Shown here piece after piece: positions 25,212 through 34,600 of a stretch of DNA of 64,000 nt. The notes beneath the pieces were generated by a model. That model saw only the letters and a program-made list of their open reading frames with translations. It ran no database searches and was not told the DNA's origin. Within the stretch, counting starts at the first letter, position 1, and the number at the start of each line of letters is the position of its first letter. Made by a program: the position numbers and the translations under genes. The DNA is taken from positions 87,131 to 151,130 of the forward strand of contig CAOKFD010000001.1 of the NCBI GenBank assembly GCA_948467645.1. Reading direction: 5' to 3'. Source of the DNA: Fimadaptatus sp948467645 (GTDB lineage: Bacteria; Bacillota; Clostridia; Christensenellales; Aristaeellaceae).

Positions 25212-25728
25212 ATACCGCCACCTCCCGCACACGCGCGGCACTGAGCAGCATCTCGCCCGCCTTTGTATCCACGCTTATCACTACGCTTTTCAGCGCGGGC
25301 ACCAGCACCTCGCCGCGCTTGCCGCTTATCACATATACGTCGTTGCCGCCGGGCTGCATCACGTCGGTGATCTTGCCATAGTCGTTGCCCTCATCGTCGG
25401 TCACGCGGCAGCCGATAAGATCGACAATGAAGTCCGCATCCTCGGGCAGCTCGACCGCGTGTTCACGGTCAACGTACAGCTTTTCGCCGCGCAGCGCCTC
25501 GACCGCGTTCGCGTCGCCAACGCCGTCCATGCGGATTATCACCACGTCGTCGCTGTTCAGCCTGACAAACGTTATGCCGCGTGTCTCGTATTTGTCGCCG
25601 CGCTTTACATATACCTCGTCCAAATCTTCAAACCGCATGGGATCGTCGGTATACGGGCGCACGCGCATCTCGCCGCGCACGCCCTGCGGGCGGGTTATTT
25701 CGCCTATCAGCAGGTATTCGCTTTGCAT
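25201..25728 (-). CDS. rimM: Ribosome maturation factor RimM
   Basis: Helps mature the 30S subunit head and binds S19. The N-terminal barrel starts LLIGEITRPQGVRGEMRV, the family signature, followed by the VVEL-like EHAVELPEDADFIVDLIGC junction and a PRC-barrel half ending EVLVPALKSVVISVDTKAGEML. The ATG at 25728 has GGAGGAAA. Overlaps trmD. Length 175 aa is usual. It normally follows khpA directly, but here an EEP-type gene and a terminator intervene. Confidence 0.96.
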   Translation of the reverse strand: MQSEYLLIGEITRPQGVRGEMRVRPYTDDPMRFEDLDEVYVKRGDKYETRGITFVRLNSDDVVIIRMDGVGDANAVEALRGEKLYVDREHAVELPEDADFIVDLIGCRVTDDEGNDYGKITDVMQPGGNDVYVISGKRGEVLVPALKSVVISVDTKAGEMLLSAARVREVAVFED

Positions 25729-25768
25729 AATTTCCTCCGTCGCGCAGGGACGCGCGTATTTTTGCGCC

Positions 25769-26539
25769 TTACCTGGCGCACGGCTCCACGTATGCGCACA
25801 GTGCGTTATGGTCGGACATATATTTGCCGAACTCGGTAATGCCCCACGCCTCGGGCGCGCCCACGGCTTCAAAGCCCTGAGTGAATATATAGTCGATCTG
25901 CGGCTGTGCCATGTTTGTGCCGTAGGCATGGTACGATGCCGGGAAGTCGGGAGTCTGGTTAGTCAGATGCACGGTCTTATCATTCAGGAACTCCTGAATC
26001 GGCGCGCTGTCGGGATATGCATTCATGTCGCCGGTGAGCGTCAGCGGCAGCGGGCGGCGCTTGAGATCGCGCGCCATATGGTCGAGTATCGCGCGTGCAC
26101 CCAGCCTGCGCGCCTCGTCGGATATATGGTCGAGGTGGGTGTTATAGGCATGGAACATAGTGCCGCCATCCAGCGGGCGCAGTACCGCGTGCGTGCATAC
26201 GCGCGGGCAGACCGACTGATTGGCATAGCGCGAGCCAGGCACGTCGGGCGTTTCGGACAGCCAGAAGGTTTCCAGCTCGATCAGCTCATACTTGTCGGGC
26301 TTAAAGCCGATCATGTTGTTTTCGCCCAGATAGTCGGCGTTGCGGCCGCAGCCCACGAACCAGTAAGCAGGCATATACTTTTTGATGAAGTCGGCCATTA
26401 CGGGCGTGGTCTCCTGAAAGCCGATTACGTCGGGCTGCTCAGCAGTCAATTTGTCCAGTATCAGGCCTTTCCTGAACTGCCAGCGATTTTCGCCATCGAC
26501 CGGGGTATCAGTACGCACATTAAACGTAGCTATTTTCAT
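25769..26539 (-). CDS. Endonuclease/exonuclease/phosphatase (EEP) family hydrolase
   Basis: Begins MKIATFNVRTD and has the EEP metal and catalytic motifs in order: VIGFQETTP, YNTHLDHISDEAR, LTGDMNAYPDSAPI and QIDYIFT. These match the DNase I/Mg2+-dependent phosphodiesterase superfamily; many small bacterial members act on sugar phosphates, lipids or nucleic acids and the substrate here is unknown. No signal peptide is seen. The ATG at 26539 follows GGAGG. It sits between khpA and rimM, downstream of a terminator, so it probably begins a new transcription unit that continues into rimM-trmD. Confidence 0.88.
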   Translation of the reverse strand: MKIATFNVRTDTPVDGENRWQFRKGLILDKLTAEQPDVIGFQETTPVMADFIKKYMPAYWFVGCGRNADYLGENNMIGFKPDKYELIELETFWLSETPDVPGSRYANQSVCPRVCTHAVLRPLDGGTMFHAYNTHLDHISDEARRLGARAILDHMARDLKRRPLPLTLTGDMNAYPDSAPIQEFLNDKTVHLTNQTPDFPASYHAYGTNMAQPQIDYIFTQGFEAVGAPEAWGITEFGKYMSDHNALCAYVEPCAR

Positions 26540-26662
26540 AAAAGTACCTCCACGCGTGTATCGGCGTGCGATTGTTTTTAAGGCGGGGCCAACTTGCGCT
26601 TTGCATATACGCGCTCCGCCATTTCTTCGCCTTATGCGCACGCCGGAATATTTTTTATAAAG

Positions 26663-26697
26663 CAAAAGGGAACCGACGCACAGCGCGGCGGCTCCCC
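26663..26697 (-). terminator. Terminator after khpA
   Basis: Minus-strand stem GGGAGCCGCCGC/GCGTCGGTTCCC with G-U pairs and one mismatch, followed by TTTTGC. It lies ten bases past the khpA stop and closes the ylxM-ffh-rpsP-khpA operon. Confidence 0.7.
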
Positions 26698-26706
26698 TCC
26701 TCAGTG

Positions 26707-26952
26707 TTACATTATCTCCACGAAAACCGGCTTTTCGAACTTGGCGGTGGCGGCCTTTACCACGGTGCGGATGGCCTTGGCTATCCTGCCCTGCTTGCCG
26801 ATCACCTTGCCCATGTCGTCCGGAGAGACATGCAGTTCGATCACCGTCGATTCGGGATTATCCACTTGCTTCACCTGAACCGAATCTGCATCGTCAACCA
26901 GCGATTTGGCCACAAACTCGACCAGTGCGACGGCGTCAATCTGCTCCGCCAT
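26707..26952 (-). CDS. khpA: KH-domain RNA-binding protein KhpA (YlqC)
   Basis: An 81-residue single KH-domain protein. The GXXG loop is in DDMGKVIGKQGRIAKAIRTVVKAA. In Firmicutes KhpA pairs with KhpB (Jag) and affects cell division and RNA metabolism. It starts one base after the rpsP stop (TAATATG), so translation is coupled. The rpsP-khpA order is conserved. Length is typical. Confidence 0.95.
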   Translation of the reverse strand: MAEQIDAVALVEFVAKSLVDDADSVQVKQVDNPESTVIELHVSPDDMGKVIGKQGRIAKAIRTVVKAATAKFEKPVFVEIM

Positions 26953-26953
26953 A

Positions 26954-27196
26954 TTACTTGGTCACGCCCGCGTTGCGCAGCAGCGTCTTAACGGTCTGGG
27001 TAGGCTGAGCGCCCACGCCGAGCCAGTACTTGGCGCGCTCGTCGTCGAACTTCAGCTCAACGGGCTGAGTCATGGGGTTGAAATAGCCTATCTCCTCGAT
27101 CGGGCGGCCATCGCGTGCGTCACGGCTGTCGATAACTACGATGCGGTAGAACGGGGCCTTCTTCATGCCCATCCTCTTCAGGCGAATCTTTACCAT
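26954..27196 (-). CDS. rpsP: 30S ribosomal protein S16
   Basis: Eighty residues starting MVKIRLKRMGMKKAPFYRIVV, the universal S16 start, with DSRDARDGRPIEEIGYFNP following. The ATG at 27196 has AAGGAGG; the longer reading frame begins inside the gap after ffh. It sits in the conserved ylxM-ffh-rpsP-khpA operon. Confidence 0.97.
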   Translation of the reverse strand: MVKIRLKRMGMKKAPFYRIVVIDSRDARDGRPIEEIGYFNPMTQPVELKFDDERAKYWLGVGAQPTQTVKTLLRNAGVTK

Positions 27197-27282
27197 TTTA
27201 TTTTCCTCCTTAAATTGGGGTCTTGCCGACCCATGGAACAATATATTGCAAACCCGCGCGGGGTCTACACGCTTGCATTTGA

Positions 27283-28608
27283 TTACTTGGAGAACGGAAT
27301 CCTCATGCGGCCGCGCTTGCCGCGCCCCATCATCTGCTTCATCAGCTGACGCGACTGGTCAAACTGCTTTAGCAAAAGGTTTATCTCCTGCACGGTGGTA
27401 CCGCTGCCCGCCGCGATTCTGCGCTTGCGGCTGGCGCCCAGTATGTCGGGATTGCGGCGCTCCTCCATGGTCATGGACTGGATGATGGCCTGTATGCGGC
27501 CCATCTTCTTTTCATCGATCTTGATTTCGGCCAGCTTATTGCCTATGCCGGGAATCATCTTGAGTATATCCTCGAACGAACCCATCTTCTTCATCTGCTG
27601 CATCTGCTTGAGATAGTCGTTCAGATCGAAGGTCTGGGTGCGCATCTTGCGCTCCAGCTCGGCGGCGTTCTTCTCATCGAAGGTGTCCTGCGCCTTTTCT
27701 ATAAGGCTCAGTACGTCGCCCATGCCCAGTATGCGGCTGGCCATGCGGTCAGGGTGGAACGGCTCCAGGTCGGTCAGCTTTTCGCCGGTGCCCGAGAATT
27801 TAATGGGCTTGCCGGTGACTGCCTTTACCGATATGGCCGCGCCGCCGCGGGTATCGCCGTCCAGCTTGGTGAGGATTACGCCGTCGATGCCCAGATTCTT
27901 GTTGAATGTATCGGCGACGTTTACCGCGTCCTGACCGGTCATGGAGTCCACGACCAGCAGTATTTCGGTGGGCTTGACGGCGCTCTTTACATCGCGCAGT
28001 TCGCCCATCAGGTTTTCATCGATATGCAGTCGGCCCGCGGTATCCAGTATTACCGGATCGAAGCCGAACTTGCGCGCGTGCTCGATCGCCAGTTTGGCAG
28101 TCTCGATCACGTTTTCCTGGCCGCGCTCGAATACCGGCACGTCCACCTTTTCGCCGACTACCTGCAGCTGCTTGATAGCGGCGGGGCGGTATATGTCGCA
28201 CGCGACCAGCAGCGGACGCTTGCCCTGCTTTTTGAGCATCAGCGCGAGCTTACCAGCCATCGTGGTCTTACCTGCACCCTGAAGACCGCACAGCATGTAA
28301 ATCGTGGGCACGGTGGGCGAGTAGGTCAGGCGCGCGTTCTGGCCGCCCATCAGCTCGGTCAGTTCCTCGTTTACTATCTTGATGACCTGCTGCGAAGGCG
28401 TGAGGCTGTCGAGTATATCGCTGCCCACGGCGCGCTCGGTCACTTTGGCTATAAAGTCCTTGACTACCTTGTAGTTGACGTCGGCCTCCAGCAGCGCCAT
28501 GCGCACGTCGCGCATCGCGGTCTTTACGTCCGACTCGGTCAGCTTGCCATGGCTGGACAGTTTGCGGAAAGCCTGCTGCAGCTTTTCAGCCAACCCTTCA
28601 AATGCCAC
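27283..28608 (-). CDS. ffh: Signal recognition particle GTPase Ffh (SRP54)
   Basis: Binds signal sequences and 4.5S/scRNA and docks with FtsY. The N-terminal four-helix bundle is followed by the G domain with GLQGAGKTTMAGKL, DTAGRLHIDENLM and TKLDGDTRGGAA. The C-terminal M domain is rich in Met (QQMKKMGSFEDILKMIPG, QAIIQSMTMEERRNP, QLMKQMMGRGKRGR). I choose the GTG at 28608, which follows AAGGAG at good spacing and gives MAFEGLAEKLQ; a GTG three codons earlier overlaps that site. Neighbour ylxM upstream. The SRP RNA gene is not in this window. Confidence 0.96.
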   Translation of the reverse strand: MAFEGLAEKLQQAFRKLSSHGKLTESDVKTAMRDVRMALLEADVNYKVVKDFIAKVTERAVGSDILDSLTPSQQVIKIVNEELTELMGGQNARLTYSPTVPTIYMLCGLQGAGKTTMAGKLALMLKKQGKRPLLVACDIYRPAAIKQLQVVGEKVDVPVFERGQENVIETAKLAIEHARKFGFDPVILDTAGRLHIDENLMGELRDVKSAVKPTEILLVVDSMTGQDAVNVADTFNKNLGIDGVILTKLDGDTRGGAAISVKAVTGKPIKFSGTGEKLTDLEPFHPDRMASRILGMGDVLSLIEKAQDTFDEKNAAELERKMRTQTFDLNDYLKQMQQMKKMGSFEDILKMIPGIGNKLAEIKIDEKKMGRIQAIIQSMTMEERRNPDILGASRKRRIAAGSGTTVQEINLLLKQFDQSRQLMKQMMGRGKRGRMRIPFSK

Positions 28609-28650
28609 ACGCTTCACTCCTTAGGATCAAATTGCGATTTTGTTTACAAG

Positions 28651-29019
28651 TTACATATTGCTCATGCCGTCCAGAATGCTTATCGCCTCGTCAAGCGCAG
28701 GTCTGTCGCATTCGTTCGGCGTTATATGCTCGAGTGCTTCCCGGCAGCGGCGCGCGGCTGAAACCATCTCGTCATGCCGCCTTTGAAGCCCCAGCTTTTC
28801 CTCCAGCTCCATCAGCTGACTTTCACCACGCCGCACCGCGTCGTACACGCCCTGACGGCTGATGCCCTTTTCCTGGGCGATTTCGCTCAGGCCGTAATCC
28901 TCCAGCACGTACATGCTCATTATTTCGGCGATGCGCTCGGACAAAAGCGGCCCGTAAAAGTCCATTAGCAATCCCAGCTCGACGCGGCGGTCGATTTCGT
29001 TCATGCCGTTTTCGTTCAT
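28651..29019 (-). CDS. ylxM: YlxM family helix-turn-helix protein
   Basis: A 122-residue protein with a sigma-70 region 4-like helix-turn-helix (GLSEIAQEKGISRQGVYDAVRRGESQLMELEEKLGL), always coded beside ffh and ftsY in Firmicutes. Family members bind and modulate SRP components. Position, length and motif agree. It is the first gene of the operon that starts at the 29078 promoter. Confidence 0.93.
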   Translation of the reverse strand: MNENGMNEIDRRVELGLLMDFYGPLLSERIAEIMSMYVLEDYGLSEIAQEKGISRQGVYDAVRRGESQLMELEEKLGLQRRHDEMVSAARRCREALEHITPNECDRPALDEAISILDGMSNM

Positions 29020-29050
29020 AGTCTCACACTCCGCGCATCTGCACGCTAAG

Positions 29051-29070
29051 GTAAAGCCCCACAGCTTTAC
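29051..29070 (-). promoter_or_regulatory. 5'-end hairpin of the ylxM-ffh mRNA
   Basis: GTAAAGC/GCTTTAC (29051-29057 with 29064-29070) with a six-base loop begins about eight bases after the -10 box, so it would sit at the very 5' end of the message, a position known to protect mRNA from decay. Confidence 0.6.
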
Positions 29071-29077
29071 GGATTCA

Positions 29078-29105
29078 ATTATACAACATCATCAGGATTT
29101 GTCAA
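29078..29105 (-). promoter_or_regulatory. Promoter of the ylxM-ffh-rpsP-khpA operon
   Basis: Perfect TTGACA (29100-29105) and perfect TATAAT (29078-29083) on minus, 16 bases apart. It is among the strongest-looking promoters in the window. Confidence 0.88.
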
Positions 29106-29274
29106 GCGCTTTTTCTTTACGCTTTCGATGCTTAAAGTATGTTTCATATAATGCGCCGAGTTTTGCACTGTTCTGCGTTCAGCCATTCAAACATGGCGCT
29201 GTCTTTTTAAGGCGGTTAAGTGCGTCTCTGGCAGTTCAGGCATGAACGCGCAGAAGCGTTGCCTGCCTTAGCAT

Positions 29275-30567
29275 TTACTCCTCGTCCTCGCCGCCCAGCT
29301 TTCGCATGAGCTGCTTTTTTGCGGCCTTCAGCTGATCCGGGCTGAGATCGGCTGTGGACAAACCCGCTTCCTCAAACTCGCCCATCTCGTCCGCGTCATC
29401 GTATGCGCCGTCATAGTCGTTTTCCTGCGCCGCATTGGACTTTGCGCGCGGCTTCTTTGTGGACGCGCGCTTGCGCTTTGGCTTTGATGAAGCGTCGGAA
29501 TCCGGCGTACCATCTGCATCGTCCGGCTGCTCGTCCGCGTTTGCACTGCGTTTACGCTTTTGCTTAGGCTTTGGGAATTCCATTTCAGGCGCGTATTCGC
29601 CGTCCAGCGCCGAATGCACCGCGCCCGTCACGCCCGCACAGCCCAGCGCCATCAAAAGCCCCATAAGCCCGATCAGCACGCCGCCGCCCACCGAGCCGCC
29701 CGGACGCACGGCCATATACGCGCCCAGCGCCACTATGCTGAGCGCAATCAGCATCAGCGCGCCCAGCGTCAGGCAGTTGGCCGTAATCCACCGGCGGCGA
29801 AGCCGGGGCGTGCTGCTCATGAGCGTATCAACGACCTCGCAGTCCAGCCCCCTGCCCGCCGAGCAGGTGAACGCCGCGCGCCCGCCGTACCGGCCCACGC
29901 GCCCGTCAAGCGCATACTTCACACTTAGCTTTGCGTCCGCGCTTATGTCTATGCGCGCGTCCAGCGCCGCGCAGTACGGGCCGTATTCGTATTTAAGCCC
30001 ATCGCCCAGCATCAGTTCCAGCGCCAGCGGCACAAAGCGGCTGGGCTGTCTGTCCAGCGCGTGGCGCTGTCTTATGCGCAGTTCGTGTTCGCCCGGGGTC
30101 AGCCCCAGCTCGAACCGATACGGCGCTTCATAGCCGCCCCAGTATGCGCGCCCGTCGCACAGCAGGTCGAACTGCTCGTCGTCGCCGCCATCAACCGTCA
30201 CGGTCAGCGTGAGCTTGTTGTCGCGCGGCGCGGCGCGCTGGGATAAATGCTCGGTACGCGCGGCGCGGCTGCGTGCGGGCGGCGATTCAGGCGGTTCTTC
30301 GTCTGCATAGGCAAACTTTGGCTTTTGCGAGGACTTGGCCGCAGATTTGGTTTTTGATGAAGCGCGCGGTTTTTTGACCGCCTTAGCATTGCCGTCGCCG
30401 CCCCAGTCGGGCACGTCTGGCTGGCTGTCCGATGCCTTAGCATCTTCGTCAGCATCGTCCCACGGCGGCGCGTCGGTTTTTGCCGGTTTCTTGGCGGATT
30501 TTTTGCGCGCTTCCATTTCCCGCTCGTCGGGCTTGCTTGCCTTTAGTGAGCCTTTTCTGCCCGCCAT
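29275..30567 (-). CDS. Unrecognised two-helix membrane protein translationally coupled to ftsY
   Basis: I do not recognise this 430-residue protein. Residues 1-115 are disordered and rich in Lys, Ala, Asp and Pro. About 116-240 form a beta-rich domain (KLTLTVTVDGG, then YEAPYRFELGLTPGEHELRIRQRH). Two hydrophobic helices follow near 262-282 and 290-312, with a short Gly-rich turn. The last 115 residues are again charged and end LSPDQLKAAKKQLMRKL. With two helices and no signal peptide, both ends probably face the cytoplasm. The ATG shares a base with the ftsY stop (TAATG), so the genes are coupled. That placement suggests, but does not show, a link to membrane targeting. Confidence 0.75.
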   Translation of the reverse strand: MAGRKGSLKASKPDEREMEARKKSAKKPAKTDAPPWDDADEDAKASDSQPDVPDWGGDGNAKAVKKPRASSKTKSAAKSSQKPKFAYADEEPPESPPARSRAARTEHLSQRAAPRDNKLTLTVTVDGGDDEQFDLLCDGRAYWGGYEAPYRFELGLTPGEHELRIRQRHALDRQPSRFVPLALELMLGDGLKYEYGPYCAALDARIDISADAKLSVKYALDGRVGRYGGRAAFTCSAGRGLDCEVVDTLMSSTPRLRRRWITANCLTLGALMLIALSIVALGAYMAVRPGGSVGGGVLIGLMGLLMALGCAGVTGAVHSALDGEYAPEMEFPKPKQKRKRSANADEQPDDADGTPDSDASSKPKRKRASTKKPRAKSNAAQENDYDGAYDDADEMGEFEEAGLSTADLSPDQLKAAKKQLMRKLGGEDEE

Positions 30568-31490
30568 TATCCGAATATCGCCTCGATAAACTCGCGCGCG
30601 TCAAACGGCTGCAAATCCTCTATGCCCTCGCCCACGCCGATATATCGCACGGGCAGGCCCAGCTCCTGACGTATCGCGACGGCGATGCCGCCCTTGGCCG
30701 TGCCGTCCATTTTGGTCAGTATTATGCCGTCCAGCTTGGCCACGTCCTTGAATATGCGCGCCTGTTCCACGCCGTTCTGGCCGGTGGTCGCGTCCACGAC
30801 CAGCAGCGTGCGGAACTCGGCCTCGGGCCACTCGCGGCCCACCACGCGCGCCATCTTCTTCAATTCCTCCATCAGGTGCGCCTTGTTGTGCAGGCGGCCC
30901 GCAGTATCCACGATAAGCACGTCGGCCTGACGCGCCTTGGACGCTTGTATCGCGTCGAACAGCACTGCGGCGGGGTCAGCGCCCTCGTGCTGGCGCACGA
31001 TCATTGTGTTGGCGCGCTTGGCCCAGATTTCGAGCTGATCGGCGGCGGCGGCGCGGAAGGTATCGCCCGCGCAGATGATTACCTTGCGGCCGATGTACTG
31101 AAAGCGCGTGGCGAGCTTACCTATTGTAGTGGTCTTGCCCACGCCGTTTACGCCGATTACCATCAGCACGGTGGGCGACGGGAAGCGCAGGTCGGTGTCC
31201 TTCATCATATCAACCAATATGTCGATCAGCATCTGCTTGACCTGCTTGGGATCGCCGATCTTCTTTTCGCGCGCCTCAGCCTTGATCTTGTCCACGACCA
31301 TGGTTGAGGTCTTTACGCCCACGTCGGCCAGTATCAATATATCCAGCAGCTCGTCGTAAAAATCGTCGTCCAGCTCCTCGTAATTGGCGACGAGCTGATC
31401 TACCCTGCCCGACAGGTTATCGCGCGTGCGCGAAAGGCTTTCCTTCAGTTTACTGAAAAAGCCCTTCTTTTCCTTTTCTTCTCTGGCCAT
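30567..31490 (-). CDS. ftsY: SRP receptor FtsY
   Basis: Membrane-docking GTPase partner of Ffh. The G domain has GVNGVGKTTTIGKLATRF, DTAGRLHNKAHLMEELKKM and TKMDGTAKGGIA. The N-terminus is a short charged region (MAREEKEKKGFFSKLKESL) able to form a membrane-binding amphipathic helix, without the long acidic A domain of E. coli. The ATG at 31490 follows GGAGGG. It lies 168 bases after smc, in the conserved rnc-smc-ftsY order. Confidence 0.96.
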   Translation of the reverse strand: MAREEKEKKGFFSKLKESLSRTRDNLSGRVDQLVANYEELDDDFYDELLDILILADVGVKTSTMVVDKIKAEAREKKIGDPKQVKQMLIDILVDMMKDTDLRFPSPTVLMVIGVNGVGKTTTIGKLATRFQYIGRKVIICAGDTFRAAAADQLEIWAKRANTMIVRQHEGADPAAVLFDAIQASKARQADVLIVDTAGRLHNKAHLMEELKKMARVVGREWPEAEFRTLLVVDATTGQNGVEQARIFKDVAKLDGIILTKMDGTAKGGIAVAIRQELGLPVRYIGVGEGIEDLQPFDAREFIEAIFG

Positions 31491-31557
31491 ATTTACACCC
31501 TCCAAATGCTTTGCTGTATATATATTAAATAGTGGTTGGCTGAATTTAAGTTTTAAT

Positions 31558-31625
31558 GCTGAGGCATAAGCCGCAATTTGCGCTTACCGCATGAACAGTA
31601 CAAGCCGCCCTCATTCTGCCTCAGC
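31558..31625. repeat. Inverted repeat between smc and ftsY
   Basis: GCTGAGGCA (31558-31566) and TGCCTCAGC (31617-31625) are exact inverted repeats with a 50-base spacer. No T tract follows on minus, so it is not an obvious terminator. The rest of this gap shows nothing else. Confidence 0.4.
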
Positions 31626-31658
31626 CTGCATATATTCAAGCCGCAAGTTCTGCGTTTC

Positions 31659-34600
31659 TCAAACCGAACGCTGCGCGTCGGCTAGCGCGACCGAAACCAT
31701 GCGGCTTACGCCCTTTTCCTCCATCGCCACGCCGTACAGCGTGTCGCAGCACTCCATCGTGCCCTTGCGGTGCGTGACCACGATGAACTGCGTCTTTTCG
31801 GAATAGCGGCTGAGGTACTGCGCAAAGTTGTCGATGTTCGCGTCGTCCAGCGCGGCCTCGATCTCGTCCAGTATGCAAAACGGCGTGGGACGTATGTCCA
31901 GCATCGCGAACAGTATCGCGATTGCGGTAAGCGCACGCTCACCGCCGGACAGGAGGCTGAGCATTTGCAGCTTCTTTCCGGGCGGCTGAGCGGCGATGTC
32001 TATGCCGCAGTTGAGCGCGTCGCCCTCATCCTGCAAAATCAGCTTTGCGCTGCCGCCGCCGAACAGCGCCTTGAACGTCGCGCCGAAACGCTCGTTTAAG
32101 AGCCTGAACTGACTTATAAACTGCTGGCTCATCTGGCTGGTCAGGTCGTCGATTATGCGCCGCAAATCTTCGCGCGCGCTTAGCAGATCGTCGCGCTGTG
32201 CGGTCAGATCGCGCAGTCTTGCGTTAGCCGCGTCGTATTCCTCGGCCGCGTTTACGTTAACGCCGCCCAAGTCGCGTATTCGATTACGCAGCACCGCAAT
32301 GCGCGCGTCCGCGTCGTTAAGCGTTATCGTCCGGTCGGCACGCTCGGCACAGGCTTCATACGTCATTTCGTATTCAGTCCATATGCGCTGCTGCATCGCG
32401 TCGAGGTCGCCGCGCGCGCGGTCGATCTGCATCTCGATTCGGTGCAGTTGATCGGTAAATTCGTTCACATCGCCCTGCCAGCGTTCCAACGCTTCCTCTA
32501 TCTCGCGGCGACGCTTGGCGCGCGCGTCGCGGTCGGTGTCGGCTTCGGACAGGCGCACCTTGGCCGCGCTCAATGCCTTGACCGCGCCGTCCTGCATCGT
32601 GCGCGCTTCATCTAACTTGCCTTCGAGTTCGGCGCGCGCGGCCTGACTGCCGCGCAGTTTCTCATCAGCAGCGTGCATGGCTGCTTCGCGCGCGTTCGCG
32701 TCGTCAATCAGTCGCTTTATCTCGCTTTCGCGGGCACTGTCGTCGCGTATGCGCTCGGCCAACGCTATCTTTTCTTGGGTCAGCTGCTCGCGGGCTGCGT
32801 CGAACTGCTGGCGGCGTTCGGCCAGAGCCTTCTGTTCGGCGGCTATGTCGCGCTGCATCTGTTCGTGATTGCTTTCCGCCGCGCCCTGTTTGCCGGTCAG
32901 GCCGCTTAGCTCGTTCATCACGTCCTCAAGATTTACCTTGAGGTTGTCGCGCTCATGCTGTATGCGCTGGGCGCGTTCTTCGATAGAGGCGCGCTCCTTT
33001 TCGGCCTGTGCAAGCTGTTGGTTAAGCTTTAGCAGCTCGTCCTCAAAGCCGCGCAGGGCCGCCGCGGCCTCGTCCTGCCGGGTATGCAGCCCGGCGCGCT
33101 CTGCCTCCAGCGAGGCCATATTTTTGCGCGCGGCGGCGATGTCGGCATCCTGCTTTTTGAGCAAGTTTTCATGCTCGGCGATTTCGCGGTCGCGCGATAG
33201 CAGGTTGGTAACGCGCGACTGCACGCTGCCGCCGGTCATGGAGCCGCCCGAGTGCATTACGTCGCCCTCCAGCGTGACCAGCCGGAACGCGTGCCTGCCG
33301 CGGCGCATTATCTCGATGCCCGCGTCCAGATCGCGCGCGACGACCGTGCGCCCAAGCAGGTTGTCCACGATGCCCTGATAGCGCTTGTCAAACCCGACAA
33401 GCTCACTCAGCACGCCTAAACAGCCGGGCGTATTAAGCGCCTGCCGCTCGAACTGACTCAGCGTGCGCCCGGTCACTGCCGACACTGGCAGGAATGTCGC
33501 GCGGCCGTACCTGTTCTGGCGCAGGTATTCGATCATGCGCTTTGCGTCCTGCTCAGTCTCGACTATTATGTTCTGAAGCGCGCCGCCCAGCACCATGTCG
33601 GTCGCGCGCTCCAGTTCGCGCGGCACGCGCAGTATGCTGGCCACAACGCCGATTATGCCCTTATCCTGCGTCTTGTCGGCGCGCTGCATTACCTGCTTTA
33701 CTGAGAACTGATAGCCCTCGTAATCGCGCGCCATCTCGCGCAGGACTTTGAGCCGCGTCTCGGTCTGCTGTCGCGACAGAGTAAGCTTCTGCCCCTCCTC
33801 CTGACAGCAGGCGCGCGCTTCGCGGTTTTTTGCAAGCTCGGCTTCTATCGCCTGTTCCTGACCCAGAGCTTCGTCGCGGCGGCTCTGCGCGCCGCTTACC
33901 GCCCGACGCTCATCCTCCGTCGCCTGATCGAGCGACTCCAGTTGCCCGGCAAGCTGTTCGCCCTCGCCCTGACAGGCGTCTATGCGCTCGCTTATCGCCT
34001 GACGCATCGCGGTAAGGCGTGCGCGGGCGCTCTTTACGTCGCTCAGGCGGTTTATCGCCTCCATCAGGTTTTCTTTGCGGTCTTCGATGCGCTGTGCGTC
34101 CTCGTCCAGCCGTTCGCCGGTCTTGGCAAGCTCGGCTTCCTTCTGGTTAAGTTCGGACTGTCTGGCGGCGTTTTGCGCCATATGCGTCTGATGTTCGGAC
34201 GCGAGGGTTTGACTGCGCGCGCGCATTTCGGCTATCGCGCCTGCCGACTCGCTCTGTTCGCCCTCCAGCCGCTCGCGTTCACGGTCTATCGACTGCATAC
34301 GCTCGACCAGCACGTTCACCGCGCCCTGACGCTCCTCCAGCGCGCGCGTGGCTTCGACCACCGCGTCGCGCAAGTCCTGCGTCTGCGCGTCGGCCTGTGC
34401 CTGTGTGCGGTCAAGCGCGTCTCTTGCGGCGCGCGACGCATCCAGATTGGACTGCGCCTGTGCGATTGCATTTTTGCGCTCGGCGGCGACAGAATTCTGC
34501 TGTTCGATGCGCTGCTTAGCCGCGTCGTATCGCATTACGAACTGCGATGTGTCCAGCGCGCGGAGTTCGTCCATGTACCTTATATATGTGCGCGCCTTTT

